Of a stretch of DNA of 64,000 nt, positions 1 to 8,280 are shown piece after piece. This stretch comes from an uncultured Oscillibacter sp. (GTDB taxonomy: Bacteria; Bacillota; Clostridia; Oscillospirales; Oscillospiraceae): positions 38,687-102,686 of the forward strand of contig UQVS01000008.1 of assembly GCA_900544615.1 (NCBI GenBank), written 5' to 3'. The number at the start of each line of letters is the position of its first letter. Position 1 is the stretch's first letter. The notes below the pieces were generated by a model. It did no database searches, was not told the DNA's origin, and saw only the letters and a program-made list of their open reading frames with translations. Position numbers and translations under genes: made by a program.

Positions 1-266
1 GCCTGCTCCTCCGGATCCTCGCCGGTCTGCACCGGAGCGGCCTCCTGCTTTTCCTGATGGAGCTTCGCGCCGAAGCCCGCCTTTTCCACCTTGGCAATGA
101 TCTGCTCCTGCGTCACCCGATTCTCATCATAGACGATGGTCATCCGTTCCGCCACCAGATTCACATCGCTGCGCTCCACCCCCGGCAGCCGCCGGGTCAC
201 TTTTTCCACGGACGCGCTGCACGCCGCGCAGTGCATCCCGGAAATGTCATATACTTCTTCCCGCAT
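1..266 (-). CDS. copA: Copper-translocating P-type ATPase, N-terminal part (runs off the window)
   Basis: Only the first 88 codons are present. The protein starts MREEVYDISGMHCAAC, which is the heavy-metal-associated (HMA) domain with the GMxCxxC copper-binding motif, cysteines at about residues 13 and 16. The rest of the fold (ERxxIVYDE-like strand, VEKAGFGA) follows. HMA domains of this kind begin CopA-type P1B ATPases and also occur as free CopZ chaperones. Here the chain continues past the domain into a Glu/Gln/Pro linker, which favours the ATPase. The ATG at 264-266 follows AGGAGG. The copper-type operator upstream supports the assignment, but the catalytic domains lie outside the window. 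Confidence 0.75.
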   Translation of the reverse strand, partial: MREEVYDISGMHCAACSASVEKVTRRLPGVERSDVNLVAERMTIVYDENRVTQEQIIAKVEKAGFGAKLHQEKQEAAPVQTGEDPEEQ

Positions 267-341
267 AGGGGACCTCCTTTTGTCGGTAAAAATGCTTTTC
301 TGTCAACTTTCCCAAATTTCACGCTTCCTATTTCGTCTGTC

Positions 342-370
342 ACTATATACCCCCACCGGGTATTTGTCAA
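342..370 (-). promoter_or_regulatory. Promoter with embedded CsoR-type copper operator
   Basis: On the minus strand TTGACA (365-370) and TATAGT (342-347) are separated by exactly 17 bases. The spacer is the G-tract pseudo-palindrome ATACCCGGTGGGGGTAT (347-363 in minus orientation). CsoR operators in Firmicutes and Actinobacteria have this TACCC-GGGTA form and sit on copA promoters. Repression by a copper-responsive CsoR is inferred; no csoR gene is in the window. Confidence 0.6.
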
Positions 371-527
371 GAGGGAGTTCTCAGAAGTTCTCCTGCCGGT
401 CGGATCTTCTGCCTTTCGCTCAGGTTATGGCTGATATCTGCACTGTTAAAATCAACAAATCGCATAAGTAATTTTACGCAAATGTATGTGGGACGCTCCT
501 AATTTATATAAATAAGGCGAGAAAACG

Positions 528-557
528 TTGCAACCGACTGCTTTTCAGGCGTATACT
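528..557 (+). promoter_or_regulatory. Putative vegetative promoter of pyruvate carboxylase
   Basis: TTGCAA (528-533) and TATACT (552-557) with an 18-base spacer lie about 95 bases before the carboxylase start. The 267-527 stretch otherwise holds only the copper promoter and nothing else recognisable. Confidence 0.5.
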
Positions 558-650
558 CAGAATGGAAAAGCATGAAGGAGCGCTCTGTCCGTCCAATCCG
601 AAAACAGGACGGCCGCCCCCGGCGCTTGCAGAATAAGGAGGAACAGCAAC

Positions 651-3600
651 ATGAGCCAGGATTTCAAAAAAGTACTGGTAGCAAACCGCGGCGAGATCGC
701 CATGCGCGTATTCCGGGCCTGCCATGACCTGGACTTGCAGACCATCGCCATCTATTCCAACGAGGATACCTACAGTATGTTCCGCACGGCGGCGGACGAG
801 TCCTACCTGATCGGCGAGAATCTCAGCCCTCTGGGCGCTTATCTGGATATCCCCCGGATCATTGAACTGGCCAAGAAGCACGGCGCGGACGCCATCCACC
901 CCGGCTACGGCTTCCTCAGTGAAAACGGCGATTTTGCCCGTGCCTGCGAAGAAAACGGCATTAAATTCATCGGCCCCAGCTCCCGCGTGCTGGATATGAT
1001 GGGTGACAAGCTGTCTGCCAAGCAGATCGCTCTGGCCTGCGACGTTCCCACCACCCCCGGCACCTCCAAGCCTCTGGAAAGCCGCGAGGCCGCCCAGAAG
1101 CTGGCTATGGAGTTCGGCTTCCCGGTGATCCTGAAGGCTGCCGCAGGCGGCGGCGGACGCGGTATGCGCCGCTGCGACACTGTGGAGGAAGTCGGCACCA
1201 ACTTCGACATGGTGAAGGCTGAGGCCAAGAAGGCCTTCGGCAACGACGACATCTTTATGGAGAAGTTCCTCGTGGAGCCGAAGCACATCGAAGTGCAGAT
1301 TCTGGGCGATGAACACGGCAACGTGGTTCACCTCTACGAACGGGACTGCTCCCTCCAGCGCCGCTACCAAAAGGTGGTGGAATTCACCCCCGCTTTCTCC
1401 GTAGCTCCTGAGATCCGGGAGGCGCTGTACCGGGACGCCGTGAAGATCGCCAAATACGTCGGCTACGTCAACGCCGGTACGCTGGAATTTCTGGTGGATA
1501 AAGAGGGCCACCACTATTTCATTGAGATGAACCCCCGGATTCAGGTGGAGCATACCGTCACGGAAATGGTCACCGGCATCGATCTGGTGCGTTCCCAGAT
1601 TCTGATTGCCGAGGGCTATCCCCTCAGCGATCCCCGCATCGGCATCGCCAGTCAGGCGGACGTGCATCAGAACGGCTATGCCATCCAGTGCCGTGTCACC
1701 ACCGAGGATCCCGCCAACAATTTTGCCCCGGACACCGGCAAGATCACCTCTTACCGCTCCCCCGGCGGCTTCGGCGTCCGTCTGGACGCGGCCACGGCCG
1801 GCGTGGGCAGCGAGATCTCTCCCTATTACGACTCCCTGCTGCTGAAGGTCACTACCTGGGACACCACGTTCCAGAGCGTGTGCTACAAGGCGGCCCGCGC
1901 CATCCGGGAAATTCACATCCGTGGCGTCAAGACCAACATTGCGTTCATTCTGAACATTCTCAGCAACCCCACCTTCCTTGCGGGCAAGTGCCACACCAAG
2001 TTCATCGACGAGGCCCCTGAGCTGTTCAACCTGAAGGACAGTCAGGACCGCGCCACCAAGATGCTTAAATACATCGGCAACATCGTGGTAAAGGAGCGGA
2101 ATCAGAAGCTGTATGATCCCCCCCGCTTCCCGCCGGTCACCGGCCACCGTCCTGACGGTCTCAAGCAGCTGCTGGACGCCAAAGGCCCCAAGGCCGTGGC
2201 CGACTGGGTGCTGGATCAGAAGAAGCTGCTGATCTGCGACACCACCTGCCGGGACGCTCACCAGTCCCTGCTGGCCACCCGCGTCCGTACCCGCGATATC
2301 GTCAAGGGCATGGAGGGTACCAGCGAAATTCTGGCAGACGCCTTCTCTCTGGAGTGCTGGGGCGGCGCCACCTTCGACGTGGCCTACCGTTTCCTCCACG
2401 AATCTCCCTGGGAGCGTCTGGATTTGATCCGGGAAAAAGCGCCCAATCTTCTGCTGCAAATGTTGCTGCGAGGCGCCAATGCCGTGGGCTATACCAACTA
2501 TCCCGATAACGTTATCCGGGAATTCATCAAGGAAGCCGCACGTTCCGGCATCGATGTGTTCCGGGTGTTCGACTCCCTGAACTGGATCCCCGGCATGGAA
2601 GTCGCCATGGACGAGGTGCTCAATCAGGGCAAGATCTGTCAGGCTACCATCTGCTACACCGGCGACATTCTGGATCCCAAGCGGGACAAATACACGCTGG
2701 ACTACTATGTGAAGATGGCCAAGGAGTTGGAGCATCGTGGCGCTCATATGCTGGCCATCAAGGATATGTCCGGTATTCTGAAGCCCTACGCCGCCAAGAA
2801 GCTGGTCTCCACGCTGAAGCAGGAGATCGGCATCCCCATCCAGCTCCACACCCACGACACCTCCGGCAATCAGGTGGCCGCCTGCCTGCTGGCTGCCGAG
2901 GCCGGTGTGGACGTGGTGGACTGCGCCATCTCCTCCATGGCCGGCATGACCAGCCAGCCCTCCCTCAACGCCGTTGTGGCGGCATTGCAGGGAACCGAGC
3001 GGGACACCGGTCTGGATCTGGATCGTCTCCAGTACCTCACCGACTACTGGGAGGACATCCGCAAGCGCTATGATTCCTTCGAGGGCGGCATCAAGTGCAA
3101 CAGCACGGATATCTACCGCTATGAGATCCCCGGCGGCCAGTACACCAACCTGAAGCCGCAGGTGGTCTCTCTGGGGCTGGGCAGCCGGTTCAACGAGGTC
3201 AAGGAAAACTACCACAAGGTCAACGAAATGCTGGGCGATATTGTGAAGGTAACGCCTTCCAGCAAGATGGTGGGCGATCTGGCCATCTTCATGACCCAGA
3301 ACAACCTGACCCCGGAAAACATCGTGGAAAAGGGCGCGGCTCTGGCCTTCCCGGATAGCGCCGTCAGCTACTTCTCCGGCATGATGGGCCAGCCCGCAGG
3401 CGGCTTCCCCAAGGATCTGCAGAAGGTGGTCCTCAAGGGCAAGGCGCCGATCACCTGCCGTCCCGGCGAGCTGCTGCCGCCGGTAGACTTTGAGGAAAAG
3501 AAGAAGGAAATGCTGGCTTTCACGGATACGCCTACCTGGCGGGGCGTGCTGAGTTACTGCCTGTATCCCAAGGTGCTGGAGGATTACGTCCGCCAGCAGA

Positions 3601-4064
3601 AGGAGTATGGCTACATCATGCGTCTGGGCAGCCACGTGTTCTTCCACGGTCTGGCCGTAGGCGAAACCAACAAGGTCAACATTGCCGACGGCAAGACGCT
3701 GGTCATCAAGTACCTTGGTCTGGGCGAGGTGGATGAGGACGGTATGCGTACCGTCAGCTTTGAGCTTAACGGCATCCGCCGGGACGTGCAGGTGCCGGAC
3801 GAGGCCGCGCAGAAGCACATCGTCAAGGTGCCTATGGCCGATCCTACCGACAAGAGCCAGGTAGGTTCCTCCATCCCCGGCGCGGTGAGCAAGGTCTCCG
3901 TGAAGGAGGGCGACCATGTGGAGGAAAATCAGACCCTGATGACCATTGAGGCCATGAAGATGGAAACCGCCATCTCCGCCCGCATGAGCGGCACGGTGGA
4001 AAAGATCCTCATTTCCGAGGGCGACACCGTTAAGGGCGGACAGTTGCTGCTGACCATTAAGTAA
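651..4064 (+). CDS. pyc: Pyruvate carboxylase, single-chain form
   Basis: Converts pyruvate, bicarbonate and ATP to oxaloacetate in the cytoplasm, the main anaplerotic step. The 1137-residue chain has the normal order of the alpha4 enzyme. Biotin carboxylase comes first (VLVANRGEIAMRVFRA at about 9-24, the Gly-rich ATP loop AAAGGGGRGMR at about 164-174, MNPRIQVEHTVTE near 290). The carboxyltransferase follows (CDTTCRDAHQSLLATR near 530, AIKDMSGILKP near 705). A biotinyl domain ends it with EAMKM, the modified lysine near residue 1103. The start has AGGAGG 8 bases upstream. It is monocistronic, with a strong terminator downstream. No truncation is seen. Confidence 0.97.
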   Translation: MSQDFKKVLVANRGEIAMRVFRACHDLDLQTIAIYSNEDTYSMFRTAADESYLIGENLSPLGAYLDIPRIIELAKKHGADAIHPGYGFLSENGDFARACEENGIKFIGPSSRVLDMMGDKLSAKQIALACDVPTTPGTSKPLESREAAQKLAMEFGFPVILKAAAGGGGRGMRRCDTVEEVGTNFDMVKAEAKKAFGNDDIFMEKFLVEPKHIEVQILGDEHGNVVHLYERDCSLQRRYQKVVEFTPAFSVAPEIREALYRDAVKIAKYVGYVNAGTLEFLVDKEGHHYFIEMNPRIQVEHTVTEMVTGIDLVRSQILIAEGYPLSDPRIGIASQADVHQNGYAIQCRVTTEDPANNFAPDTGKITSYRSPGGFGVRLDAATAGVGSEISPYYDSLLLKVTTWDTTFQSVCYKAARAIREIHIRGVKTNIAFILNILSNPTFLAGKCHTKFIDEAPELFNLKDSQDRATKMLKYIGNIVVKERNQKLYDPPRFPPVTGHRPDGLKQLLDAKGPKAVADWVLDQKKLLICDTTCRDAHQSLLATRVRTRDIVKGMEGTSEILADAFSLECWGGATFDVAYRFLHESPWERLDLIREKAPNLLLQMLLRGANAVGYTNYPDNVIREFIKEAARSGIDVFRVFDSLNWIPGMEVAMDEVLNQGKICQATICYTGDILDPKRDKYTLDYYVKMAKELEHRGAHMLAIKDMSGILKPYAAKKLVSTLKQEIGIPIQLHTHDTSGNQVAACLLAAEAGVDVVDCAISSMAGMTSQPSLNAVVAALQGTERDTGLDLDRLQYLTDYWEDIRKRYDSFEGGIKCNSTDIYRYEIPGGQYTNLKPQVVSLGLGSRFNEVKENYHKVNEMLGDIVKVTPSSKMVGDLAIFMTQNNLTPENIVEKGAALAFPDSAVSYFSGMMGQPAGGFPKDLQKVVLKGKAPITCRPGELLPPVDFEEKKKEMLAFTDTPTWRGVLSYCLYPKVLEDYVRQQKEYGYIMRLGSHVFFHGLAVGETNKVNIADGKTLVIKYLGLGEVDEDGMRTVSFELNGIRRDVQVPDEAAQKHIVKVPMADPTDKSQVGSSIPGAVSKVSVKEGDHVEENQTLMTIEAMKMETAISARMSGTVEKILISEGDTVKGGQLLLTIK

Positions 4065-4100
4065 CAGGCGGTTTTTCTGATTTGAAAAGCGCATAAAAGA

Positions 4101-4140
4101 ACACCGTGCGGAACAAATCCGCACGGTGTTTCTTTATTTT
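4101..4140 (+). terminator. Rho-independent terminator after pyc
   Basis: A 12-bp stem ACACCGTGCGGA / TCCGCACGGTGT closes a 5-base loop and is followed by TTTCTTTATTTT. It also lies just beyond the end of the convergent queT-like gene. Confidence 0.9.
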
Positions 4141-4143
4141 GGA

Positions 4144-4656
4144 TCACGCCCGGAGGGTCAGCCGCCCCCGCAGGGCAGGGATCCGGGGCAGGATCGTCAG
4201 CAGCAGAAGCCCCAGCACATAGCAGGCCACGGCCTCCCCAATGCCGACTGTCACGGCATTGTAGGCAAACAGCGCCGGGAACTGTGCGCTGAACCCCGTC
4301 AAATACCACGCGATCATGGCGCCGATGAGTACGGCATTGCAGATCACAGGCGGCAGGGGCGCCAGCCACTTGTTGGGCATTTTGGCCGTCCACAGAGCCG
4401 CCAGCAGGGTGGCCATGGAGCCGATGACGATATCCAGCGGGCCGACCGTGCTCATGAGATTGGTGACAAGACACCCCACAAACAGGCCGGGAACTGCTTC
4501 CGGCAGGAAGAACGGCAGCACCGTCAATGCTTCGGAGAACCGGCACTGGATCGGGCCGTAGGTCAGGCCGAATACCGAGGACATCAGGGACATCACCGTG
4601 TACAGCGCGGCGATGATGGCAGCGGTTGCCAGCTGCCGGGGAGACCATTTGGACAT
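4144..4656 (-). CDS. queT: QueT-family ECF transporter S component (queuosine precursor uptake)
   Basis: A 170-residue integral membrane protein with about five to six hydrophobic segments, opening KWSPRQLATAAIIAALYTVM and carrying FGLTYGPIQCRFSEALTVLP. That segment, with the following LVTNLMS and GSMATLLAA stretches, is the signature of the QueT (DUF988, COG4708) family. These substrate-binding S components work with the shared ECF A/A'/T energising module to import preQ1 or related 7-deazaguanines. No ECF ATPases lie nearby, which is normal for group II ECF systems. The gene follows a ~100-nt leader that may carry a preQ1 riboswitch. The substrate is assigned by family, not proven. Confidence 0.85.
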   Translation of the reverse strand: MSKWSPRQLATAAIIAALYTVMSLMSSVFGLTYGPIQCRFSEALTVLPFFLPEAVPGLFVGCLVTNLMSTVGPLDIVIGSMATLLAALWTAKMPNKWLAPLPPVICNAVLIGAMIAWYLTGFSAQFPALFAYNAVTVGIGEAVACYVLGLLLLTILPRIPALRGRLTLRA

Positions 4657-4758
4657 AAAAAAACCTCCATTTTTTTGTTTAGAGAACGGAACTTCTATCC
4701 TGAAGTCCGAACGAACGCCCGGTCAAAGGCGCTTGGACAGGGAGATGGCACCTGTCGA
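4657..4758 (-). promoter_or_regulatory. Structured 5' leader of the queT-like gene, candidate preQ1 riboswitch
   Basis: The predicted start site (~4758) leaves about 100 nt before the ATG. In transcript order there is a GACAGG/CCTGTC stem right at the 5' end, a possible CGCC/GGCG stem, then GGACTTC/GAAGTTC, and a U/A-rich run before the AGG ribosome site. queT genes are commonly controlled by preQ1 riboswitches (classes I, II and III). I could not match a class by eye, so the riboswitch call rests on gene context and leader length. Confidence 0.3.
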
Positions 4759-4764
4759 AGAAGC

Positions 4765-4793
4765 AGTATAGCATAAATGCAGCTAAGATGCAA
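4765..4793 (-). promoter_or_regulatory. Promoter of the queT-like gene
   Basis: Minus-strand TTGCAT (4788-4793) and TATACT (4765-4770) with a 17-base spacer. Confidence 0.65.
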
Positions 4794-4919
4794 CGGTTTT
4801 CTGCGCCGTCCGGCATTTTCCGTAAAATTGCCCGGCTCGCTGCCGGAAAGAGGTTGTCCGGCGCACCGTTTTGTGGTATGGTAACAGGGCGTCGATCCGT
4901 AAAGAAAGAGGGAATCCTT

Positions 4920-6023
4920 ATGCGTATTCTGTCATGGTGCAAGGCGAATGCCGTCCTTTCCATTTCGCTGCTTGCCGCGCTCATCACCGCCTGCATCGTC
5001 CCCCCGGACCGGGATTATGCAGGCTATTACGATATCAAAACGCTGGTGTGTCTTTTCAGCGTGCTGGCCGTCGTCGGCGCGCTGCGGGATATGCAGGTAT
5101 TTGCCGCGCTGTCGCAGCGTATGGTACGCACGTTCCGCACCGTCCGCAGCGTCTGCACCGCGCTGGTGATCATAACGATGTTCGGCTCCATGCTGCTCAC
5201 CAACGACACGGCGCTGCTGACGTTTCTGCCTCTGAGCTGGTTTGTCCTGCAAGCCACCGGGCAGGAAAAGCACGCCGCCATGCTCTTTATTCTGCAAAAC
5301 TGCGCCGCAAACCTCTGCGGTATGATCACGCCCTTCGGAAATCCCCAGAACCTGTATCTGTTCAGCTTCTTCAACATTCCCATCGGCACGTTTATTGCTA
5401 TCATGCTGCCGCCCTTTCTCCTGTCCACCGCGCTGATCCTGCTCTGCTGCCTTACCTTCCCGAAGGAAGCGCTCTGTGTACCGGAAGCCGTCGTCACGCT
5501 GGAGCCGAGGCGGGCCGCCGCGTATGGCCTGCTCTTTTGTCTGGCGGTCGCCATGGTGCTGCGGGCCGTGCCATATCAGACGGGGCTGCTTATCATCGTG
5601 GCGTCGCTTCTGATCCTTGACCGGCACGCCCTCAAAACCGTGGATTGGGGCCTGCTTGCCACGTTCGCGGCGTTTTTCACCTTTTCCGGCAATATGGCCC
5701 GCATTGAAACCGTCCGGGTATTTTTTCAGCAGCTCCTCGCCCACAGCGCCATGCTGGTCTCCGCCCTTACCAGCCAAATTATCAGCAATGTCCCGGCCGC
5801 CATCCTCCTCAGCCGCTTTACCGACGATTACCGTGGTCTGCTGGTGGGCGTCAATGTCGGCGGCGCGGGAACGCTGGTCGCATCCCTCGCAAGCCTGATC
5901 ACCTTCTGCGAGTACACAAAGCGTCTCCCCCAGGAGAGCGGGCGGTTTCTGCTGCGCTTCTCTGCCGTCAGTTTCGCCCTGCTTGCCATCCTGCTGGCCG
6001 CAATGGCGCTGCTGGGCTGCTGA
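4920..6023 (+). CDS. ArsB/NhaD/SLC13-like ion transporter, about 10 membrane segments
   Basis: A 367-residue polytopic membrane protein. It holds hallmarks of the ion-transporter superfamily that includes ArsB, NhaD and citrate/dicarboxylate permeases: the LLTNDTALLTFLPL segment (N-D pair in a re-entrant region), ITPFGNPQNLYLF, and in the second half SNVPAAILLSRF. The two halves repeat the same plan. The start at 4920 has AGAGGG about 7 bases upstream; an in-frame ATG 132 bases earlier lacks a good ribosome site and would add a non-hydrophobic tail overlapping the opposite promoter. The transported ion cannot be told from sequence. Single gene, no partner subunits nearby. Confidence 0.75.
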   Translation: MRILSWCKANAVLSISLLAALITACIVPPDRDYAGYYDIKTLVCLFSVLAVVGALRDMQVFAALSQRMVRTFRTVRSVCTALVIITMFGSMLLTNDTALLTFLPLSWFVLQATGQEKHAAMLFILQNCAANLCGMITPFGNPQNLYLFSFFNIPIGTFIAIMLPPFLLSTALILLCCLTFPKEALCVPEAVVTLEPRRAAAYGLLFCLAVAMVLRAVPYQTGLLIIVASLLILDRHALKTVDWGLLATFAAFFTFSGNMARIETVRVFFQQLLAHSAMLVSALTSQIISNVPAAILLSRFTDDYRGLLVGVNVGGAGTLVASLASLITFCEYTKRLPQESGRFLLRFSAVSFALLAILLAAMALLGC

Positions 6024-6135
6024 GCAGCCGCCGCGCTCCCGAAAAATGTCTTTGATCTGCCCCAAGGCCCGGCTTTTCTTCTTTTGTAGACAGAATTCTA
6101 CACCGTTTTTCGGGAAATTCCTGCAAAAATAGCAC

Positions 6136-6164
6136 TTGTGGTATGGTACGGAACGCAGTAAAAT
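6136..6164 (+). promoter_or_regulatory. Promoter of DAHP synthase
   Basis: TTGTGG (6136-6141) and TAAAAT (6159-6164) with a 17-base spacer. Confidence 0.5.
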
Positions 6165-6182
6165 AGGAAGCACCATTGACGA

Positions 6183-6208
6183 GCAAGGAGTACAAGCAAG
6201 GAGTACAA
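6183..6208 (+). repeat. Tandem 13-bp duplication carrying the ribosome binding site
   Basis: GCAAGGAGTACAA occurs twice without a gap (6183-6195 and 6196-6208), so AAGGAG is present twice in front of the ATG at 6212. Only the second copy has usual spacing (8 bases) to that ATG. Confidence 0.9.
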
Positions 6209-6211
6209 GCT

Positions 6212-7246
6212 ATGCAGCAAAATGCCAGATTCATTCGGAAGTTGCCCATTCCCATGGACATTAAAAAGGAATTTCCTCTCTCCGAAAAGGTTTCCGCTGT
6301 GAGAGCAGCACGGGTGGAGGAAATGCGCGCCATTCTCGACGGACGCGATCATCGGCTGATGGTGATTGTCGGCCCCTGTTCTGCCGACCGCGAGGACAGC
6401 GTAATGGATTATATCTACCGTCTGGTCCCTTTGCAGGAACAGGTAAAGGATAAGATCCTGATCGTCCCCCGCATCTATACCAACAAACCCCGCACCAACG
6501 GTGCCGGCTACAAGGGGATGCTGCATCAGCCGGATCCCAGCAAGAAGCCGGATATGCTGGAGGGCATCATTGCCATCCGCCGTCTGCATACCCGCGCCGT
6601 GGAGGAGACCGGATTTGCGTGTGCAGATGAAATGCTGTATCCTGAAAATTATCGGTATCTCTCCGATATTCTGGGCTATGTGGCCGTGGGCGCCCGCTCC
6701 GTGGAAAACCAGCAGCATCGTCTGGTGGCCAGCGGTATCGATGTCCCCGTGGGCATGAAAAATCCCACCGGCGGCGATCTGAGCGTCATGATGAACTCCA
6801 TCTACGCCGCCATGGGCGACCACACCTTCCTCTATCGCGGCTGGGAAGTGGAGACCGACGGCAACCCCTATGCCCACGCCATCATGCGGGGCTATGTCAA
6901 CGAAAAGGGCGACAGCCGTCCCAACTACCACTATGAGGATCTGATCCAGCTTCACAAGCTGTATGAGGAAAAGGGCATCAAAAACCCCGCCTGCATTGTG
7001 GACTGCAACCACGCCAATTCCGGAAAGCAGTATCTGGAGCAGATCCGTATTGCCAAGGAGGTTCTCCACTCCAAGCGTCATTCCGCAGATATCGACCGTC
7101 TGGTAAAGGGTCTGATGATCGAAAGCTACATTGAGGACGGCAACCAGAAGATCTCGGAAGGCACTTACGGCAAGAGCATTACCGACGCCTGCCTTGGCTG
7201 GGAAAAGACGGAGCGCCTGATTCTGGATCTGGCAGAGCTGCTGTAA
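6212..7246 (+). CDS. aroF: 3-deoxy-7-phosphoheptulonate (DAHP) synthase, class I AroFGH type
   Basis: Condenses phosphoenolpyruvate and erythrose 4-phosphate to DAHP, the entry step of the shikimate pathway, in the cytoplasm. The 344-residue length and motifs are those of the type I-alpha enzyme: VIVGPCSADREDSVMDYIYR near 48-67, YTNKPRTNGAGYKGMLHQPD near 89-108, VGARSVENQQHR, and the metal-binding CNHANSGK late in the chain. A TTG 36 bases upstream is in frame but would start inside the duplicated ribosome-site block, so the ATG at 6212 is preferred. Which aromatic amino acid feeds back on it cannot be read reliably, so the symbol is generic. Confidence 0.93.
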   Translation: MQQNARFIRKLPIPMDIKKEFPLSEKVSAVRAARVEEMRAILDGRDHRLMVIVGPCSADREDSVMDYIYRLVPLQEQVKDKILIVPRIYTNKPRTNGAGYKGMLHQPDPSKKPDMLEGIIAIRRLHTRAVEETGFACADEMLYPENYRYLSDILGYVAVGARSVENQQHRLVASGIDVPVGMKNPTGGDLSVMMNSIYAAMGDHTFLYRGWEVETDGNPYAHAIMRGYVNEKGDSRPNYHYEDLIQLHKLYEEKGIKNPACIVDCNHANSGKQYLEQIRIAKEVLHSKRHSADIDRLVKGLMIESYIEDGNQKISEGTYGKSITDACLGWEKTERLILDLAELL

Positions 7247-7289
7247 ACGAAGCAGCAGAGAACACCGCCCAAAGCCATACAGCAAGCAG

Positions 7290-7322
7290 CAGCGGAGCCG
7301 AACGGCTCCGCTGTTTTGTTTT
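7290..7322 (+). terminator. Terminator of DAHP synthase
   Basis: AGCGGAGCCG / CGGCTCCGCT stem with a two-base loop, followed by GTTTTGTTTT. Confidence 0.9.
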
Positions 7323-7522
7323 CAAGATGCCTCCCGCCTCTGCATAAAAACGCCGTCTGTGCCGAAGTCGGCGGAGGTTTTGATATAGCCCGCATCGGAA
7401 AAGAAGGCCCGCAATTAAGTCCGCACATTTTGCGTGGCCTTAAAAATCTCCAGAAAGAGCCGAATTTTCTGCCCCGCTTCAAAGATGCGATTCTCATCCG
7501 AACTCGACACGAACCGCCCTCC
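7322..7522 (-). pseudogene. Unidentified decayed coding remnant
   Basis: Reading leftward there is a coherent coding-like stretch: GGRFVSSSDENRIFEAGQKI and RLFLEIFKATQNVRT, then an in-frame TAA (7415-7417), then LRAFFSDAGYIKTSADFGTD and GVFMQRREAS followed by TGA. Codon use looks like the surrounding genes in this frame, and an intact start is missing. I do not recognise the family. It occupies most of the 341-base gap between the DAHP synthase gene and the next start. Confidence 0.4.
7331..7350 (+). repeat. Short dispersed repeat, copy 1
   Basis: CTCCCGCCTCTGCATAAAAA here matches CTCCCGCCTCTGCACAAAAA at 10343-10362 with one difference. The two copies bracket the decayed region. Confidence 0.5.
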
Positions 7523-7587
7523 GTGTTGTTCCGCTTTTGCTCCCCGACTGGTATCATAAAGCCATCAAATGAAGGAGGCAACAAGCC

Positions 7588-7875
7588 ATGAATACCGATA
7601 AGATTTACGCAGAACAGCTTGCCAACGAGTATGCACCCAAGGGCACCTCAAAGGTGGTGGCCCTCCGCAAACCGGATAACAAAGCCAAGCTCCCCGCCAC
7701 GATTTTCACCTACACCTTCGGCATCATTACCGCACTGGTGGCAGGCGAGGGGATGTGCCTTTCCATGAAGGTCATCGGCAGCGGAGCGACAGCCATGTTC
7801 GTTCTCGGCGTCATCGCGGGCATTATTGGACTGCTGGGCATGGGCATCAACTATCCCATCTGCAAAAAGCTGCTG
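7588..7875 (+). pseudogene. Truncated small membrane protein (fragment 1 of mosaic)
   Basis: Starts with a good AGGAGG and ATG: MNTDKIYAEQLANEYAPKGT, then two hydrophobic helices (TIFTYTFGIITALVAG and AMFVLGVIAGIIGLLGMGI) and NYPICKKLL. I recall intact clostridial proteins of this type as about 110-120 residues that continue after this point with a short polar tail. Here the frame runs instead into unrelated sequence after about residue 96. The ORF stays open to 8064 but that tail is out of frame with the next fragments. Function unknown. Confidence 0.6.
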
Positions 7876-8030
7876 CATCTCCTATTACGGGACACTACTT
7901 CAAAGACCTTGCTTTTCGCGGATGCATCAGCATCTATCAGGGGATTGCGGTCAACCTTTTCTATGTGGTGTTCCGCGTCATGGCTGCCATCCGCTATGCC
8001 TCGGTATGGTTTCTCTCCATGGCGGTCAAC
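7876..8030 (+). pseudogene. Internal fragment of another membrane protein (fragment 2 of mosaic)
   Basis: In the +1-shifted frame the sequence reads SPITGHYFKDLAFRGCISIY and then QGIAVNLFYVVFRVMAAIRY followed by ASVWFLSMAV, which is a typical juxtamembrane plus transmembrane stretch. It lacks both a start and an end. I associate it with a larger uncharacterised Firmicutes membrane protein, but cannot name it. It passes directly, in frame, into a dehydrogenase tail. Confidence 0.5.
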
Positions 8031-8267
8031 AATAAGCCCCGCACCATTGATTTACTCCACATGACCTACGCCCAGCAGAGCATGATCGGCTCCGGCGGCT
8101 ATATGCCGGAGGATGTGCGGGATGTGCAGGAGATCATGTCCTGCGGCAAGTGGGATTTGGAGCGCATCATCACCCATGAGTTTCCGCTGGTTGAATGAGA
8201 ACAGGCCAACCGCACAGTGGGCGATGTTGACCACGCTGGAAATGTCATTGTAAAAATAAACGTCTGA
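8031..8267 (+). pseudogene. C-terminal remnant of a zinc-type medium-chain dehydrogenase (fragment 3 of mosaic)
   Basis: The frame reads KPRTIDLLHMTYAQQSMIGS, GGYMPEDVRDVQEIMSCGKW, then DLERIITHEFPLVE, an in-frame TGA (8196-8198), and EQANRTVGDVDHAGNVIVKI ending at TGA 8265-8267. This order (strand, GSGGY turn, helix, ITHEFPL, final VDHAGNVIVK) is the C-terminal end of zinc-dependent alcohol/polyol/threonine dehydrogenases. The N-terminal zinc site and most of the Rossmann fold are absent, and the internal stop shows it is dead. Confidence 0.7.
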
Positions 8268-8280
8268 TGCACATTTATGC

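Noticed and set aside
504..4124. Very long open frame antisense to pyruvate carboxylase (about 1200 codons)
   Set aside because: It is the mirror of a GC-rich gene with strong codon bias; the sense protein has all motifs of pyruvate carboxylase, and the antisense product has no recognisable domain or ribosome site.
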